DNA of 36,408 bases. Source: Candidatus Competibacteraceae bacterium. GTDB lineage: Bacteria; Pseudomonadota; Gammaproteobacteria; Competibacterales; Competibacteraceae. Numbering within the stretch: position 1 is the stretch's first letter; each line of letters begins with the position of its first letter. This document shows positions 23,865 through 32,923 of this stretch, piece by piece. The DNA lies in NCBI GenBank assembly GCA_016790045.1, contig JAEUPW010000103.1, positions 1 through 36,408 on the forward strand, in the 5' to 3' direction. The position numbers were made by a program, and so were the translations under genes. The notes under the pieces were generated by a model, which saw only the letters and a list, made by a program, of their open reading frames with translations, made no database searches and was not told the DNA's origin.

Positions 23865-25988
23865 ATGCAGCAGCACCCGGAAGCCCGTTCGAGCGGCGCG
23901 GTTCGCCCGCCGGCCGCCGAAGCGCTCCCGGTCACCGCGTTGCACGGCGTGGGACCGAGGCTGGCGGAGCGGCTGGCCCGGCTGGGAATCCGCACCGCCG
24001 AGGATGTGCTGTTGCACCTGCCATCGCGCTATCAGGACCGCAGCCGCATCACCCCCATCCGCGAGCTGCTGCCCGGCGAGGAGGCGCAGATCGAGGGCGA
24101 AATCCTCGGCGGCGAAGTGACCGAGCGCGGGCGGCGGTTCTTGCTCTGCCATCTGCGGGACGCCACCGGCGGTTTGACCTTGCGCTTTTTCCATTTCAGC
24201 CCCGCCCAGGAACAGCTTTTCAGCCAGAAGGGCGGCCGGTTGCGCTGTTTCGGCGAGGTCCGCCAAGGCTACACCGGCCCGGAAATGATCCACCCGGAAT
24301 GCCGGCGGCTCGACGCCGGCGTCGCGCCGGTGTCCGACCGGCTGACCCCGGTTTATCCCAGCACCGCCGGCTTGCAGCAATTCACCTTGCGCGCCCTGGC
24401 CGAGCGGGCGCTGGAGCTGATCGAAAAGGCGGCTCTGCTGCCGGAACTGTTGCCCGCCGCGGTGCGGTCACAACTGCAACTGATGCCGATCGCGGATGCG
24501 GTGCGCCTGCTGCACCAACCGCCGAGCGATGCGTCGCTGGAGGCGCTGGACAGCGGCCGCCATCCCGCCCGCCGGCGGCTGGCGTTCGAGGAGTTGCTGG
24601 CCCACCAGATCAGCTTGCGGCGCTTGCGCGAGCGGATGCGCCGGCAGGCCGCGCCGCCGCTGCTCGGCAACGGCGGTTTGAGCCAGCGCTTTCTGGAGCG
24701 CCTGCCGTTCGCGCTCACCCGCGCCCAGCGGCGGGTGCTGGCCGAAATCGCCGCCGACTTGGCCGAGCCTCGCCCGATGCTGCGGCTGTTGCAGGGCGAT
24801 GTCGGTTCCGGCAAGACCGTGGTGGCCGCGCTCGCCGCGCTGCGCGCGGTCGAAACCGGCGCTCAGGCGGCGCTGATGGCCCCCACCGAACTGCTGGCCG
24901 AACAACACCATCGCAATTTCCGCAACTGGCTCGGCGATTTGGGGGTCGAGGTCGCCTGGCTGACCGGCCGGCTGGCCGGCCGGGCGCGGCGGACGCTGCT
25001 GGAGCGGCTCGCCGCCGGCGACATCCAGATCGCCGTCGGCACTCACGCGCTGTTTCAGGAAACCGTCGCCTTCGCCGAACTGGCGCTGGCCATCGTGGAC
25101 GAGCAGCACCGTTTCGGCGTGCACCAGCGGCTGGCGCTGCGCGAAAAAGGCCGGCGCGGCGGCCGCTGCCCGCACCAGTTGATCATGACCGCGACCCCCA
25201 TTCCGCGCACGCTGGCGATGAGCGCCTACGCCGATCTCGACACCTCGGTGATCGACGAATTGCCGCCCGGCCGCCAGCCGGTAAAAACCGTCGCCGCCCC
25301 CGACACTCGCCGGCAGGACGTGATCGAGCGCATCCGGCAAGCCTGCCAGAGCGGCCGGCAAGCCTACTGGGTTTGCCCGCTGATCGAGGAATCGGAAGTT
25401 CTGGAGTGCCAGGCGGCGGCGGCGACCGCCGAACGCTTGACCGCCGCGTTGCCGGAGCTGCGGGTCGGGCTGGTGCACGGCCGGCTGGGGGCGACCGACA
25501 AGGAAGCGGTCATGGCCGCTTTCAAAAACGCCGACCTCGATCTCTTGGTCGCCACTACCGTGATCGAAGTCGGCGTGGATGTGCCCAACGCCAGCCTGAT
25601 GATCGTGGAAAACGCCGAACGGCTGGGTCTGGCCCAGTTGCACCAGCTTCGGGGCCGGGTCGGGCGCGGGTCCAGCGACAGCAGTTGCGTGCTGCTGTAT
25701 CGGCCGCCGCTGTCGCCGGTCGCCCATGCCCGGCTGGCCACGCTGCGCGCATGCAACGACGGCTTTGAAATCGCCCGGCGCGACCTGGAATTGCGCGGTC
25801 CCGGCGAGGTGCTCGGCACCCGCCAGACCGGCGAGCAAAACCTGCGGGTGGCCGACTTGCTGCGCGATCAGGATTTGTTGAGCGCCGCCCGCTACGCCGC
25901 CGACCGCATCCTGCGCGACCATCCCGAGTGCGCCGAGCCGCTGATCCGGCGCTGGATCGGCTCCGGCGCGCGCTACGGCGAGGTCTAG
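23865..25988 (+). CDS. recG: ATP-dependent DNA helicase RecG
   Basis: This 707-residue superfamily 2 helicase has an N-terminal wedge region (LHGVGPRLAERL, LLHLPSRYQDRS). Next come Walker A GDVGSGKT (311-318), the DEQH box (412-415) in IVDEQHRFGVHQR, MTATPIPRTLAM, VHGRLGATDKE and the C-terminal LHQLRGRVGRGSSDSSC...DLELRGPGEVLGTRQTG. It rewinds stalled forks and branch-migrates Holliday junctions. GGAGCG precedes the ATG by about ten bases. Its stop lies three bases before the GTG start of the next gene, so the two are probably cotranscribed. Confidence 0.96.
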   Translation: MQQHPEARSSGAVRPPAAEALPVTALHGVGPRLAERLARLGIRTAEDVLLHLPSRYQDRSRITPIRELLPGEEAQIEGEILGGEVTERGRRFLLCHLRDATGGLTLRFFHFSPAQEQLFSQKGGRLRCFGEVRQGYTGPEMIHPECRRLDAGVAPVSDRLTPVYPSTAGLQQFTLRALAERALELIEKAALLPELLPAAVRSQLQLMPIADAVRLLHQPPSDASLEALDSGRHPARRRLAFEELLAHQISLRRLRERMRRQAAPPLLGNGGLSQRFLERLPFALTRAQRRVLAEIAADLAEPRPMLRLLQGDVGSGKTVVAALAALRAVETGAQAALMAPTELLAEQHHRNFRNWLGDLGVEVAWLTGRLAGRARRTLLERLAAGDIQIAVGTHALFQETVAFAELALAIVDEQHRFGVHQRLALREKGRRGGRCPHQLIMTATPIPRTLAMSAYADLDTSVIDELPPGRQPVKTVAAPDTRRQDVIERIRQACQSGRQAYWVCPLIEESEVLECQAAAATAERLTAALPELRVGLVHGRLGATDKEAVMAAFKNADLDLLVATTVIEVGVDVPNASLMIVENAERLGLAQLHQLRGRVGRGSSDSSCVLLYRPPLSPVAHARLATLRACNDGFEIARRDLELRGPGEVLGTRQTGEQNLRVADLLRDQDLLSAARYAADRILRDHPECAEPLIRRWIGSGARYGEV

Positions 25989-25991
25989 CCG

Positions 25992-28001
25992 GTGTACGCG
26001 GACTATTTCGGATTGCGCGAACCGCCGTTTTCGATCACCCCCGATCCGGCTTACGTCTATCTCAGCCAGCACCATCGGGAAGCGCTGGCGCACCTGCTGT
26101 ACGGCACCGACGAGAACGGCGGATTCGTGCAATTGACCGGCGAGGTCGGCACCGGCAAGACCACCCTGGTCCGCTCCTTGCTGGAGCAAAAGCTGGAGCG
26201 GGTGGATATCGCGCTGTGCCTGAACCCGCGCCTGACGGTCGAGGAACTGCTGGCCACGGTTTGCGACGAGCTGGGGGTCGCCTACCCGCCCGAGCATCCC
26301 ACGCTCAAGGCGCTGGTGGACGCGCTCAACGATCATCTGCTGCGCGTTCATGCCGCCGGCCGGCGCACTGTGCTCATCATCGACGAAGCGCAAAACCTGA
26401 GCCGCGAGGTGCTGGAGCAGATTCGGCTATTGACCAATCTGGAAACCGCCAAACACAAATTGCTCAGGATCATTCTGGTCGGCCAGCCGGAGTTGCGGCA
26501 GTTGCTGGCGCGGCCGGATTTGCGCCAGTTGGCCCAGCGGATCACCGCGCGCTACCACTTGCCGGCCCTCGACGCCGAAGATGCCGCCGCCTATGTCCGC
26601 CACCGGTTGCGCGTGGCCGGCGGGCGGGAGGATTTGTTCAGCCGGGGGGCGCTGCGGGCCGTCCACCAGCGTTCGGCAGGCATCCCGCGCCTGATCAACA
26701 TCATCTGCGACCGCGCCTTGCTCGGAGCTTACGGCCAGAACGCGAAACAGGTGAATGCCGGAACGGTCCGGCAAGCCGCGCGCGAGGCGCTGCAAGCCCG
26801 ATCAGCCGACGCGGCGCGCCATCCCCTGCACTTGCGCCCGGCGCTGGCGATCGGCTTCGCCGGTTTGGTCATGATCGGTCTCGGCCTTTGGCTGCCGCCC
26901 ACCGGACCGCTCGCCACCGATGCGCCGGTCGCGGATTCCGCCGACCGAACCGCGAGCGCCCCGGACGCTGCACCGGCGGCGGTCGCCCGGTCAGCCCCCC
27001 CCGCTGCCGGCCAGCCGGGCTCGGCGGACGACGCGCGCATGGCGGCAACCGCCAAAACGGGTTCGGTGCCGTCAGCCTCCACAACCACCGCGTCACCCGC
27101 ACCCTCGCCCGGCACCGCCGCGCCGCCGGCCCCAGCCGCCAACTTGTCTCCGGCCCAGAATCCGGCCGGTCCACCGGCCAGCCGCGCCGCGCCTCCGACC
27201 CCGGCGCCGGCGACGGGAACGCCCGCGACCGCCATCTCGACCGCTGCTCCGGTGCCCCCGCCCGCCGCCGCGCCAACCCCGTCACCGGCCGTTTCATCGA
27301 GCCCGGCCGCGCCGCCGGCTTCGACCGGCGCTCCGCCGCCCGCGCCAAGCGCAACCCCGGCGGTGGCGGCCGCCACCCCGCTCGATCTGACCGCCTGGTT
27401 GCGCGAAACGCGCGCCGACAACGGCAACGAGCGCTTGCTCGCCGCCTGGGGAATCGCGCCATTTCAGGGGCGCGCGGCCGGGTTTTGCGAATACGTCAAA
27501 ACCCGCAAACTGCGCTGCCTGTCAGGCCAGGGCGACTGGCAAACGCTGCGCCGTTTCGACCGTCCGACGCTGTTGCGGCTGAACCGGCCCGGCGGCGGAT
27601 CGACCCCGGTGTTGCTGCGGGCGCTCGACGAGAATAACGCGACTCTGGAGCTGAGCGGGCAAGCCGTCACCGTGCCCGTGAGCCAACTCAAACCGCTGTG
27701 GGCCGGCCAGTACGTTTTATTGTGGGAGTTGCAGACCGATCAACCGATCATCGGTCCCGGCAACAACGGCGAAGCGGTGCGCTGGCTGCGCCGGCGCTTG
27801 GCGGCGGCCGCCGGCCGGCCCGTCCCCGAAACGCCTTCGGAACGGTTCGACGCGGATCTGGGCAACGAGGTGCGGGCCTTTCAGCAAGAGCACGGCCTGC
27901 TGGTGGACGGCATGGCGGGCGAGCAAACCCTGCTGCTGTTGAACAATCTCGCGCTGCCGCCCGAAACGCCTCGCCTGAGCCGGCCCGTTCGAGAACCCTG
28001 A
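25992..28001 (+). CDS. ExeA-like general secretion pathway ATPase with peptidoglycan-binding domain
   Basis: This 669-residue protein, with GTG start, begins YFGLREPPFSITPDPAYVYLS, typical of ExeA/GspA. An AAA ATPase follows with Walker A GEVGTGKT (50-57), Walker B VLIIDEAQNL and the sensor region ILVGQPELRQ. One transmembrane segment lies near 283-303. A Pro/Ala-rich periplasmic linker of roughly 150 residues follows, and a C-terminal peptidoglycan-binding module (GEAVRWLRRRL...VRAFQQEHGLLVDGMAGEQT). ExeA with ExeB (GspB) remodels peptidoglycan so that the type II secretin can be assembled. It starts 3 bases after recG and is followed immediately by the GspB-like gene. No other type II genes are in the window. 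Confidence 0.88.
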   Translation: MYADYFGLREPPFSITPDPAYVYLSQHHREALAHLLYGTDENGGFVQLTGEVGTGKTTLVRSLLEQKLERVDIALCLNPRLTVEELLATVCDELGVAYPPEHPTLKALVDALNDHLLRVHAAGRRTVLIIDEAQNLSREVLEQIRLLTNLETAKHKLLRIILVGQPELRQLLARPDLRQLAQRITARYHLPALDAEDAAAYVRHRLRVAGGREDLFSRGALRAVHQRSAGIPRLINIICDRALLGAYGQNAKQVNAGTVRQAAREALQARSADAARHPLHLRPALAIGFAGLVMIGLGLWLPPTGPLATDAPVADSADRTASAPDAAPAAVARSAPPAAGQPGSADDARMAATAKTGSVPSASTTTASPAPSPGTAAPPAPAANLSPAQNPAGPPASRAAPPTPAPATGTPATAISTAAPVPPPAAAPTPSPAVSSSPAAPPASTGAPPPAPSATPAVAAATPLDLTAWLRETRADNGNERLLAAWGIAPFQGRAAGFCEYVKTRKLRCLSGQGDWQTLRRFDRPTLLRLNRPGGGSTPVLLRALDENNATLELSGQAVTVPVSQLKPLWAGQYVLLWELQTDQPIIGPGNNGEAVRWLRRRLAAAAGRPVPETPSERFDADLGNEVRAFQQEHGLLVDGMAGEQTLLLLNNLALPPETPRLSRPVREP

Positions 28002-28002
28002 G

Positions 28003-28863
28003 ATGTCCTATATTCTCGATGCGCTGCGCAAGGCCGAGCAAGAGCGCCATCTGGGACAGCCGCCCAGTCTCACGGCGTCGCCGCCGCCCGCGCCGCCAAG
28101 CGGCCAACGGCTTTGGCTGTGGTTGAGCCTGGGGCTAGGGCTCGGTTTCAACGCCGCGCTGCTGGCTTATTTCCTGCTCCAGCCTGAAAGGGGATCGGCG
28201 CCCGCCGCGACCGCTTCGATCTCGGCTCCGGCCACGGCACCGTCAGCCACGGCGACCGTCGGCGCGCGCCCGACCGCACCGGTTCCGGCGCCCGCAACTG
28301 CGCCAGCGGCCAGCGCGGCGGCGACGCCAGCGGCCGGCGCGCCCGTAACGTCCTCCAAACAAGAGGTCGCCGCGCCGGCACCGGCTCCGGACGAACCGGC
28401 GCGGCCGAGCAAAAGCGCGGCTGGCGCTTCAACTCCCGATGAACCCGCGCGGCCGGGCAAGAAAACCGCTGGCGCTTCAACTCCGGACGAGCCCGCGCGG
28501 CCCAGCAAGAAAGCGGCCGGCCCTTCGGCTGGCGATGAGCCCGCGCGGCCCGCCAACAGCGCTCCCCGAGAGCGCCGGCAGGAGCCGCCGAAACCGGCGT
28601 CCGGTCCCACCGTCACCGTCGGCCCGGAACCGCCGCCGCTGTTGGACACGCTGCCCGACGCGTCGCGGCGGGGGTTGCCGGAGCTAAATCTCGACATTCA
28701 CGTCTACAGCCCCAAGGCGGACACCCGGTTCGTGGTCATCAACGGCCGCCGCTACCGGGAAGGCGATCCGATCGAAAAAGGCGCGGTGCTGGAAAGCGTG
28801 ACGCCCACCGGCGCGGTGGTGCGTCAAGGCGGGCGGCGCTTTCGGCTGTCCGTGCGGCGCTAA
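28003..28863 (+). CDS. GspB/ExeB-like type II secretion assembly protein
   Basis: This 286-residue protein starts MSYILDALRKAEQERHLG, the N-terminal signature of ExeB/GspB. It has one transmembrane helix (about 38-60), a long Ala/Pro/Lys-rich periplasmic region, and a C-terminal T2SSB-type domain (about 225-286: LDIHVYSPKADTRFVVINGRRYREGDPI). With the ExeA-like protein encoded one base upstream it should form the complex that helps the secretin cross the cell wall. The linker contains four 16-residue tandem repeats (see repeat). No stop or frameshift is present. Confidence 0.87.
   Translation: MSYILDALRKAEQERHLGQPPSLTASPPPAPPSGQRLWLWLSLGLGLGFNAALLAYFLLQPERGSAPAATASISAPATAPSATATVGARPTAPVPAPATAPAASAAATPAAGAPVTSSKQEVAAPAPAPDEPARPSKSAAGASTPDEPARPGKKTAGASTPDEPARPSKKAAGPSAGDEPARPANSAPRERRQEPPKPASGPTVTVGPEPPPLLDTLPDASRRGLPELNLDIHVYSPKADTRFVVINGRRYREGDPIEKGAVLESVTPTGAVVRQGGRRFRLSVRR
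28390..28581 (+). repeat. Four tandem 48-bp repeats in the gspB-like linker
   Basis: Copies begin at 28390, 28438, 28486 and 28534. Each encodes about 16 residues of the form DEPARPxKxxAGxSTP (the last copy has diverged). The period is exactly 48 bp, in frame, so changes of copy number would lengthen or shorten the periplasmic linker without breaking the gene. Confidence 0.85.
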
Positions 28864-28939
28864 GGGTGAACGAGGCCAGAAACGCGATCCAGAAACCGCT
28901 TTCGGCCGTCCGTGCGTCGCTGGGGACAGACAGTGCCCC

Positions 28940-30118
28940 TCAACGTCGTTTCTGCTCCGCATCGACGTTGAGCTGGCTGTTCTCGCCGGCCGCCCGAGGC
29001 GGCGGGCGCTTGCTTTCCAGCTTGATTTTCAACCGCAGATTATTGGCGGAATCGGCGTGCCGGATCGCCGTCTCGTAACTGATCTGGCCCGCTTCGTACA
29101 GATCGAATAGCGCCATGTCGAAGGTGACGATGCCCTGATCGCTGGAGCGCACCATCATGGTCTTGATTTCCTTGATCCTGCCCTGAAAGATCAAGTCGGC
29201 CATCAGCGGCGTGTTGAGCAGGATTTCCACGGCCGGAATCAGGCCGGTATTATCCGCGCGCGGCAGCAAGCGCTGCGAGATGAAAGCCTTCATGTTGAAG
29301 GATAAATCCATCAAAATCTGGGTGTGTCGCTCTTCCGGGAAAAAATTGATGATGCGGTCGAAAGCCTGATCGGTGGTGTTGGCGTGCAAGGTGGTCAGGC
29401 ACAAATGGCCGGTTTCGGCGAAATTGATGACCGATTGCATGGTTTCCCGATCTCGCACCTCGCCGATCAAAATGACGTTGGGGGCTTGGCGCAAGGTATT
29501 TTTCAAAGCCGTATCGTAGGAATCGGTATCGACGCCGACCTCGCGCTGGTCCACCAGCGAGAGCTTGTGGCGGTGGAAGAATTCGATGGGATCCTCGATC
29601 GTGATGATGTGTTCCCGGCACTGGCTGTTGCGGTAGTCCACCATCGCCGCCATCGAGGTGGTCTTGCCGCAACCGGTGCCGCCCAGAAAAATCACCAGGC
29701 CGCGCTTGGCCAGCGCGATGTCCCGCAAAATCGGCGGCAGGTTCAGCTCTTCAAGCGTCGGAATCTTTTGCTGGATCAGCCGCAACACCATCCCGGCGCT
29801 GCCCCGCTGAGTGAAGGCGCTGACCCGGAAGCGCGCGACATCGGGGAAATTGAGGGAAAAGTTGACCTCGCGGTTTTGGTCGAACTCCCGCGCCTGGCGG
29901 TCGTTCATGATCGAGCGCACCAGCAACGCCACCTGTTGCGGGCTCAAGCTCGGGCCGCCGACCCGCCGGATCTCCTGATGGATTTTGAACGCCGCCGGGC
30001 TGCCGGCGGTGATAAAGATGTCCGACCCTTTCAGCTCCAGCAATTTGAGAGCCAGCTCATAAAGATACTGAGTCGCCTTATCGTTGTCGTTCACGACCCG
30101 ATCCGATTTTTGTTCCAT
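28940..30118 (-). CDS. pilU: PilU-like type IV pilus retraction ATPase
   Basis: This 392-residue secretion ATPase has Walker A GGTGCGKT (146-153), an Asp box/Walker B region (VILIGEVRDRETMQSVINFAETGHLCLTTLHA) and the segment RIINFFPEERHTQILMDLSFNMKAFISQRLLPR. That segment is characteristic of PilU rather than PilT. PilU assists PilT in retracting type IV pili. I chose the ATG at 30118; the frame is open to 30340 but the extension is low-complexity and unlike the family. No pilT was seen next to it, unlike the usual pilTU pair. It is divergent from the HtrA-type protease. Confidence 0.92.
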   Translation of the reverse strand: MEQKSDRVVNDNDKATQYLYELALKLLELKGSDIFITAGSPAAFKIHQEIRRVGGPSLSPQQVALLVRSIMNDRQAREFDQNREVNFSLNFPDVARFRVSAFTQRGSAGMVLRLIQQKIPTLEELNLPPILRDIALAKRGLVIFLGGTGCGKTTSMAAMVDYRNSQCREHIITIEDPIEFFHRHKLSLVDQREVGVDTDSYDTALKNTLRQAPNVILIGEVRDRETMQSVINFAETGHLCLTTLHANTTDQAFDRIINFFPEERHTQILMDLSFNMKAFISQRLLPRADNTGLIPAVEILLNTPLMADLIFQGRIKEIKTMMVRSSDQGIVTFDMALFDLYEAGQISYETAIRHADSANNLRLKIKLESKRPPPRAAGENSQLNVDAEQKRR

Positions 30119-30225
30119 CTTCGCTTCCCCTTCTATCGCTCGCGCCACGTCACGTTTCGGGTCCAGCCGCGATCCAGCCGGGCTGCTCCGCCGCTGTTCG
30201 GGTTGCCTCTTCGTCCCCGCCGCTC

Positions 30226-30255
30226 TTACCTGAGTATCGCCAACTATTCTATACT
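30226..30255 (+). promoter_or_regulatory. Candidate promoter of the htrA-like gene
   Basis: TTACCT (30226-30231; 3/6), an 18-bp spacer and TATACT (30250-30255; 5/6) precede the TTG start by about 140 bases. The rest of the gap 30119-30393 holds nothing else recognisable. A sigmaE promoter, expected for a degP gene, was not convincingly found. Confidence 0.3.
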
Positions 30256-30393
30256 GTGCAAATCGCGCCGGCCTCCGGCCTCCCGGACGCCTTGTCGCAA
30301 ACCCGCCTTCCGATGCCGGCAAGCCGCTCTTCGCTGCCACCGTTCGCCCAGACGCCCGCCTCGCTTTCCGCTTTTGTTCGCAGGAGACCCTCT

Positions 30394-31830
30394 TTGATCC
30401 GTTTTCGAGAGACCTTTTTTCGCTCGCTCCAGACGTTCGTCCTGCTGTTGCCTTTGTGCGTTCTGGCCGCCGCCCCAGCGCGCCCGGCCGAAACGCAACC
30501 TTTGCCGGATTTTCGGAAGATGGTCAAACAAAACGAAGCGGCCATCGTCAACATCAGCTCCACCCAGGCCCTCGACAAACAGGCGCGCCGGCCGGGAATG
30601 CCGGAGCTTCCGGGCAAGGAAAACCCCTACCTCGAATTCTTCAAGCGCTTTTTCCAGGACCGCCCCGAACTGCCGGGCGACCGTCAGGCCAATTCCCTGG
30701 GTTCGGGCTTTATCATTTCGCCGGACGGCTACATCTTGACCAACGCCCACGTCGCGCGGGATGCCGATAAAATCATCGCGCGGCTCAGCGACTTGCGCGA
30801 GCGCCCCGCCAAAGTGATCGGCGTGGACGAGCTGACCGATGTGGCGGTGCTCAAGATCGAGGGCGAGAACCTGCAAGCGGTCAAGATCGGCGACTCCGAC
30901 ACCTTGGAAGTCGGCGAATGGGTGCTGGCCATCGGCTCGCCGTTCGGCTTGGAGCATACCGCCACCCAGGGCATCGTCAGCGCGGTCGGCCGCAATCTGC
31001 CGAGCGGCACCTACGTGCCGTTCATCCAAAGCGACGTGGCGGTCAATCCCGGCAGTTCCGGCGGCCCGCTGTTCAACCTGCGCGGCGAAGTCATCGGCAT
31101 CAATTCCCAGATCTACAGCAGCACCGGCGGCTACATGGGCCTGTCCTTCGCCATTCCGATCAAGCTGGCGATGCAGGTGGTCGAGCAACTGAAAGCGACC
31201 GGCGAGGTCACGCGCGGCTGGTTGGGCGTGCTGCTGCAACCGGTCAACAACGATCTGGCCGAAGCGTTCAACCTCGACCGGCCGCGCGGGGCGCTGGTCG
31301 CGCAAATTCTGCCGGACAGCCCGGCGGCCAGCGCCGGGTTCAAGGTGGGCGACATCATCCTGCGCTACGGCGGCGAGCCGGTGGAGGATTCCTCGCAACT
31401 GCCGCGCATGATCGGGGTCACGCCGGTCGGCAAGACCGTGGCGATGTCGATCCAGCGCAACGGCGAGCCGCTGGAAGTCAAAGCGACCATCGCCCGCCTC
31501 GAAGCCCTGGAACAACCCGTCGCGACCATGGACGAACACAACGACCCCCGCTTGCGCATCACCGTCGCCGATCTGAGCAACGAGCAGCGCCGCACCATCG
31601 GCGCGGAAGAACAGGGCGTGCTGGTGACTTCCCTGGAGGAAGGTCCGGCCGCGAACGCCGGCCTGTATCCGGACGATATCATTCTCCAGATCAACCACAA
31701 CGCCGTCAAAAGCGCGAGCCAGTTCGTCGAGCTGGCCAAGGAGCTGCCCAAGGGCCGGGCGGTGCCGCTGCTGGTAAAACGGGAAGTCGAATCGCTCTAT
31801 TTGGCCGTGCGTTTGCCCGACAAGGAATAG
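30394..31830 (+). CDS. Periplasmic serine protease/chaperone of the HtrA (DegP/DegQ) family
   Basis: This 478-residue protein has a signal peptide ([19 protein letters not shown], about 15-33) and a trypsin-like domain with the triad His119 (TNAHVA), Asp149 (LTDVAVLK) and Ser222 ([10 protein letters not shown]). Two PDZ domains follow, from about 265 ([23 protein letters not shown]) and 385 ([12 protein letters not shown]). It degrades or refolds damaged exported proteins. I chose the TTG at 30394 because AGGAG lies about seven bases upstream and the signal peptide starts right there; no ATG in that position exists. Length and PDZ number fit DegP/DegQ. It is divergent from pilU. Confidence 0.93.
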   Translation: MIRFRETFFRSLQTFVLLLPLCVLAAAPARPAETQPLPDFRKMVKQNEAAIVNISSTQALDKQARRPGMPELPGKENPYLEFFKRFFQDRPELPGDRQANSLGSGFIISPDGYILTNAHVARDADKIIARLSDLRERPAKVIGVDELTDVAVLKIEGENLQAVKIGDSDTLEVGEWVLAIGSPFGLEHTATQGIVSAVGRNLPSGTYVPFIQSDVAVNPGSSGGPLFNLRGEVIGINSQIYSSTGGYMGLSFAIPIKLAMQVVEQLKATGEVTRGWLGVLLQPVNNDLAEAFNLDRPRGALVAQILPDSPAASAGFKVGDIILRYGGEPVEDSSQLPRMIGVTPVGKTVAMSIQRNGEPLEVKATIARLEALEQPVATMDEHNDPRLRITVADLSNEQRRTIGAEEQGVLVTSLEEGPAANAGLYPDDIILQINHNAVKSASQFVELAKELPKGRAVPLLVKREVESLYLAVRLPDKE

Positions 31831-31846
31831 GCTGTCAGCTCTGTTT

Positions 31847-32884
31847 ATGATCACTCCAACCAACTGTCTGGATTTTGAAAAGCCGATCGCCGAACTGGAG
31901 GCGATGCTCAGGGAACTGCGCAATCTGAGCGCGGAACAGGATTTGAACATCAGCGATGAAATCGCTCGGCTAGAAGCCAAAAGCAAGGCGCTCACCGATT
32001 CGATTTTCGCCAGCCTGACCCCGTGGCAGATTTCCCAGATCGCCCGCCACCCGTTGCGCCCCTACACGCTGGATTACATCGAGCGGCTATTCACCGACTT
32101 TCAGGAGCTGCACGGCGACCGCACCTTCGCCGACGATCACGCCATCGTCGGCGGGCTGGCGCGGCTGGACGGGCGCGCGGTGCTGGTGATCGGCCACCAG
32201 AAGGGCCGCGACACCAAGGAAAAGATTTACCGCAATTTTGGCATGCCGCGACCGGAAGGCTACCGCAAGGCGCTGCGCCTGATGAAGCTGGCCGAGCGAT
32301 TTCATTTGCCGCTGGTGACGCTGATCGACACGCCGGGCGCCTATCCCGGCATCGGCGCGGAGGAGCGCGGCCAGAGCGAGGCCATCGCCCGCAACCTGTT
32401 CGAGATGAGCCGGTTGCGCGTGCCGGTGATCTGCGTGGTGATCGGCGAGGGCGGCTCCGGCGGCGCGCTGGCGGTGGGTGTCGGCGACCGGGTTTTGATG
32501 CTCCAGTACGGCACCTACTCGGTGATTTCGCCGGAAGGTTGCGCGGCGATCTTATGGAAAAGCGCCGAAAAAGCGCCCGACGCGGCCGAAGCGCTGGGCT
32601 TGACCGCCGACCGGTTGCTGAAATTGAAATTGATCGACGGGATCATTCCCGAGCCGCCCGGCGGAGCCCACCGCGATGTCGCCCGCACGGTCGACAACGT
32701 CCGAGCCGCCTTGCACAAACACTTGCAATCGCTGGACGCGCTGGCGGTGGACGATTTGCTGGAACAGCGCTATCAACGCTTGATGGCTTACGGGGTGTTC
32801 AAGGAAACCGAGCCGGCGGCCTCGACCCAATCCTCGTGGCAAAGCAGCGTGGCGGCTTTGCTGGGCAAGGATAAAGACGCCTGA
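31847..32884 (+). CDS. accA: Acetyl-CoA carboxylase carboxyltransferase, alpha subunit
   Basis: This 345-residue subunit has the AccA segments [12 protein letters not shown] (9-20), [65 protein letters not shown] and [16 protein letters not shown]. With AccD it transfers the carboxyl group from biotin to acetyl-CoA, the first step of fatty acid synthesis. It is about 26 residues longer than E. coli AccA, mainly at the C-terminus. The ribosome site is weak. It begins the accA-tilS-pyrG-kdsA series. Confidence 0.95.
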   Translation: MITPTNCLDFEKPIAELEAMLRELRNLSAEQDLNISDEIARLEAKSKALTDSIFASLTPWQISQIARHPLRPYTLDYIERLFTDFQELHGDRTFADDHAIVGGLARLDGRAVLVIGHQKGRDTKEKIYRNFGMPRPEGYRKALRLMKLAERFHLPLVTLIDTPGAYPGIGAEERGQSEAIARNLFEMSRLRVPVICVVIGEGGSGGALAVGVGDRVLMLQYGTYSVISPEGCAAILWKSAEKAPDAAEALGLTADRLLKLKLIDGIIPEPPGGAHRDVARTVDNVRAALHKHLQSLDALAVDDLLEQRYQRLMAYGVFKETEPAASTQSSWQSSVAALLGKDKDA

Positions 32885-32923
32885 GGGCGCGAGCCGTCAG
32901 GACGCCCCGCCAGGGTCGCGACT

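Noticed and set aside
24468..26393. Long minus-strand open frame (641 codons) opposite recG and exeA
   Set aside because: Antisense shadow of recG; no start context, no motifs, Gln/Gly/Ala-rich as expected from such shadows.
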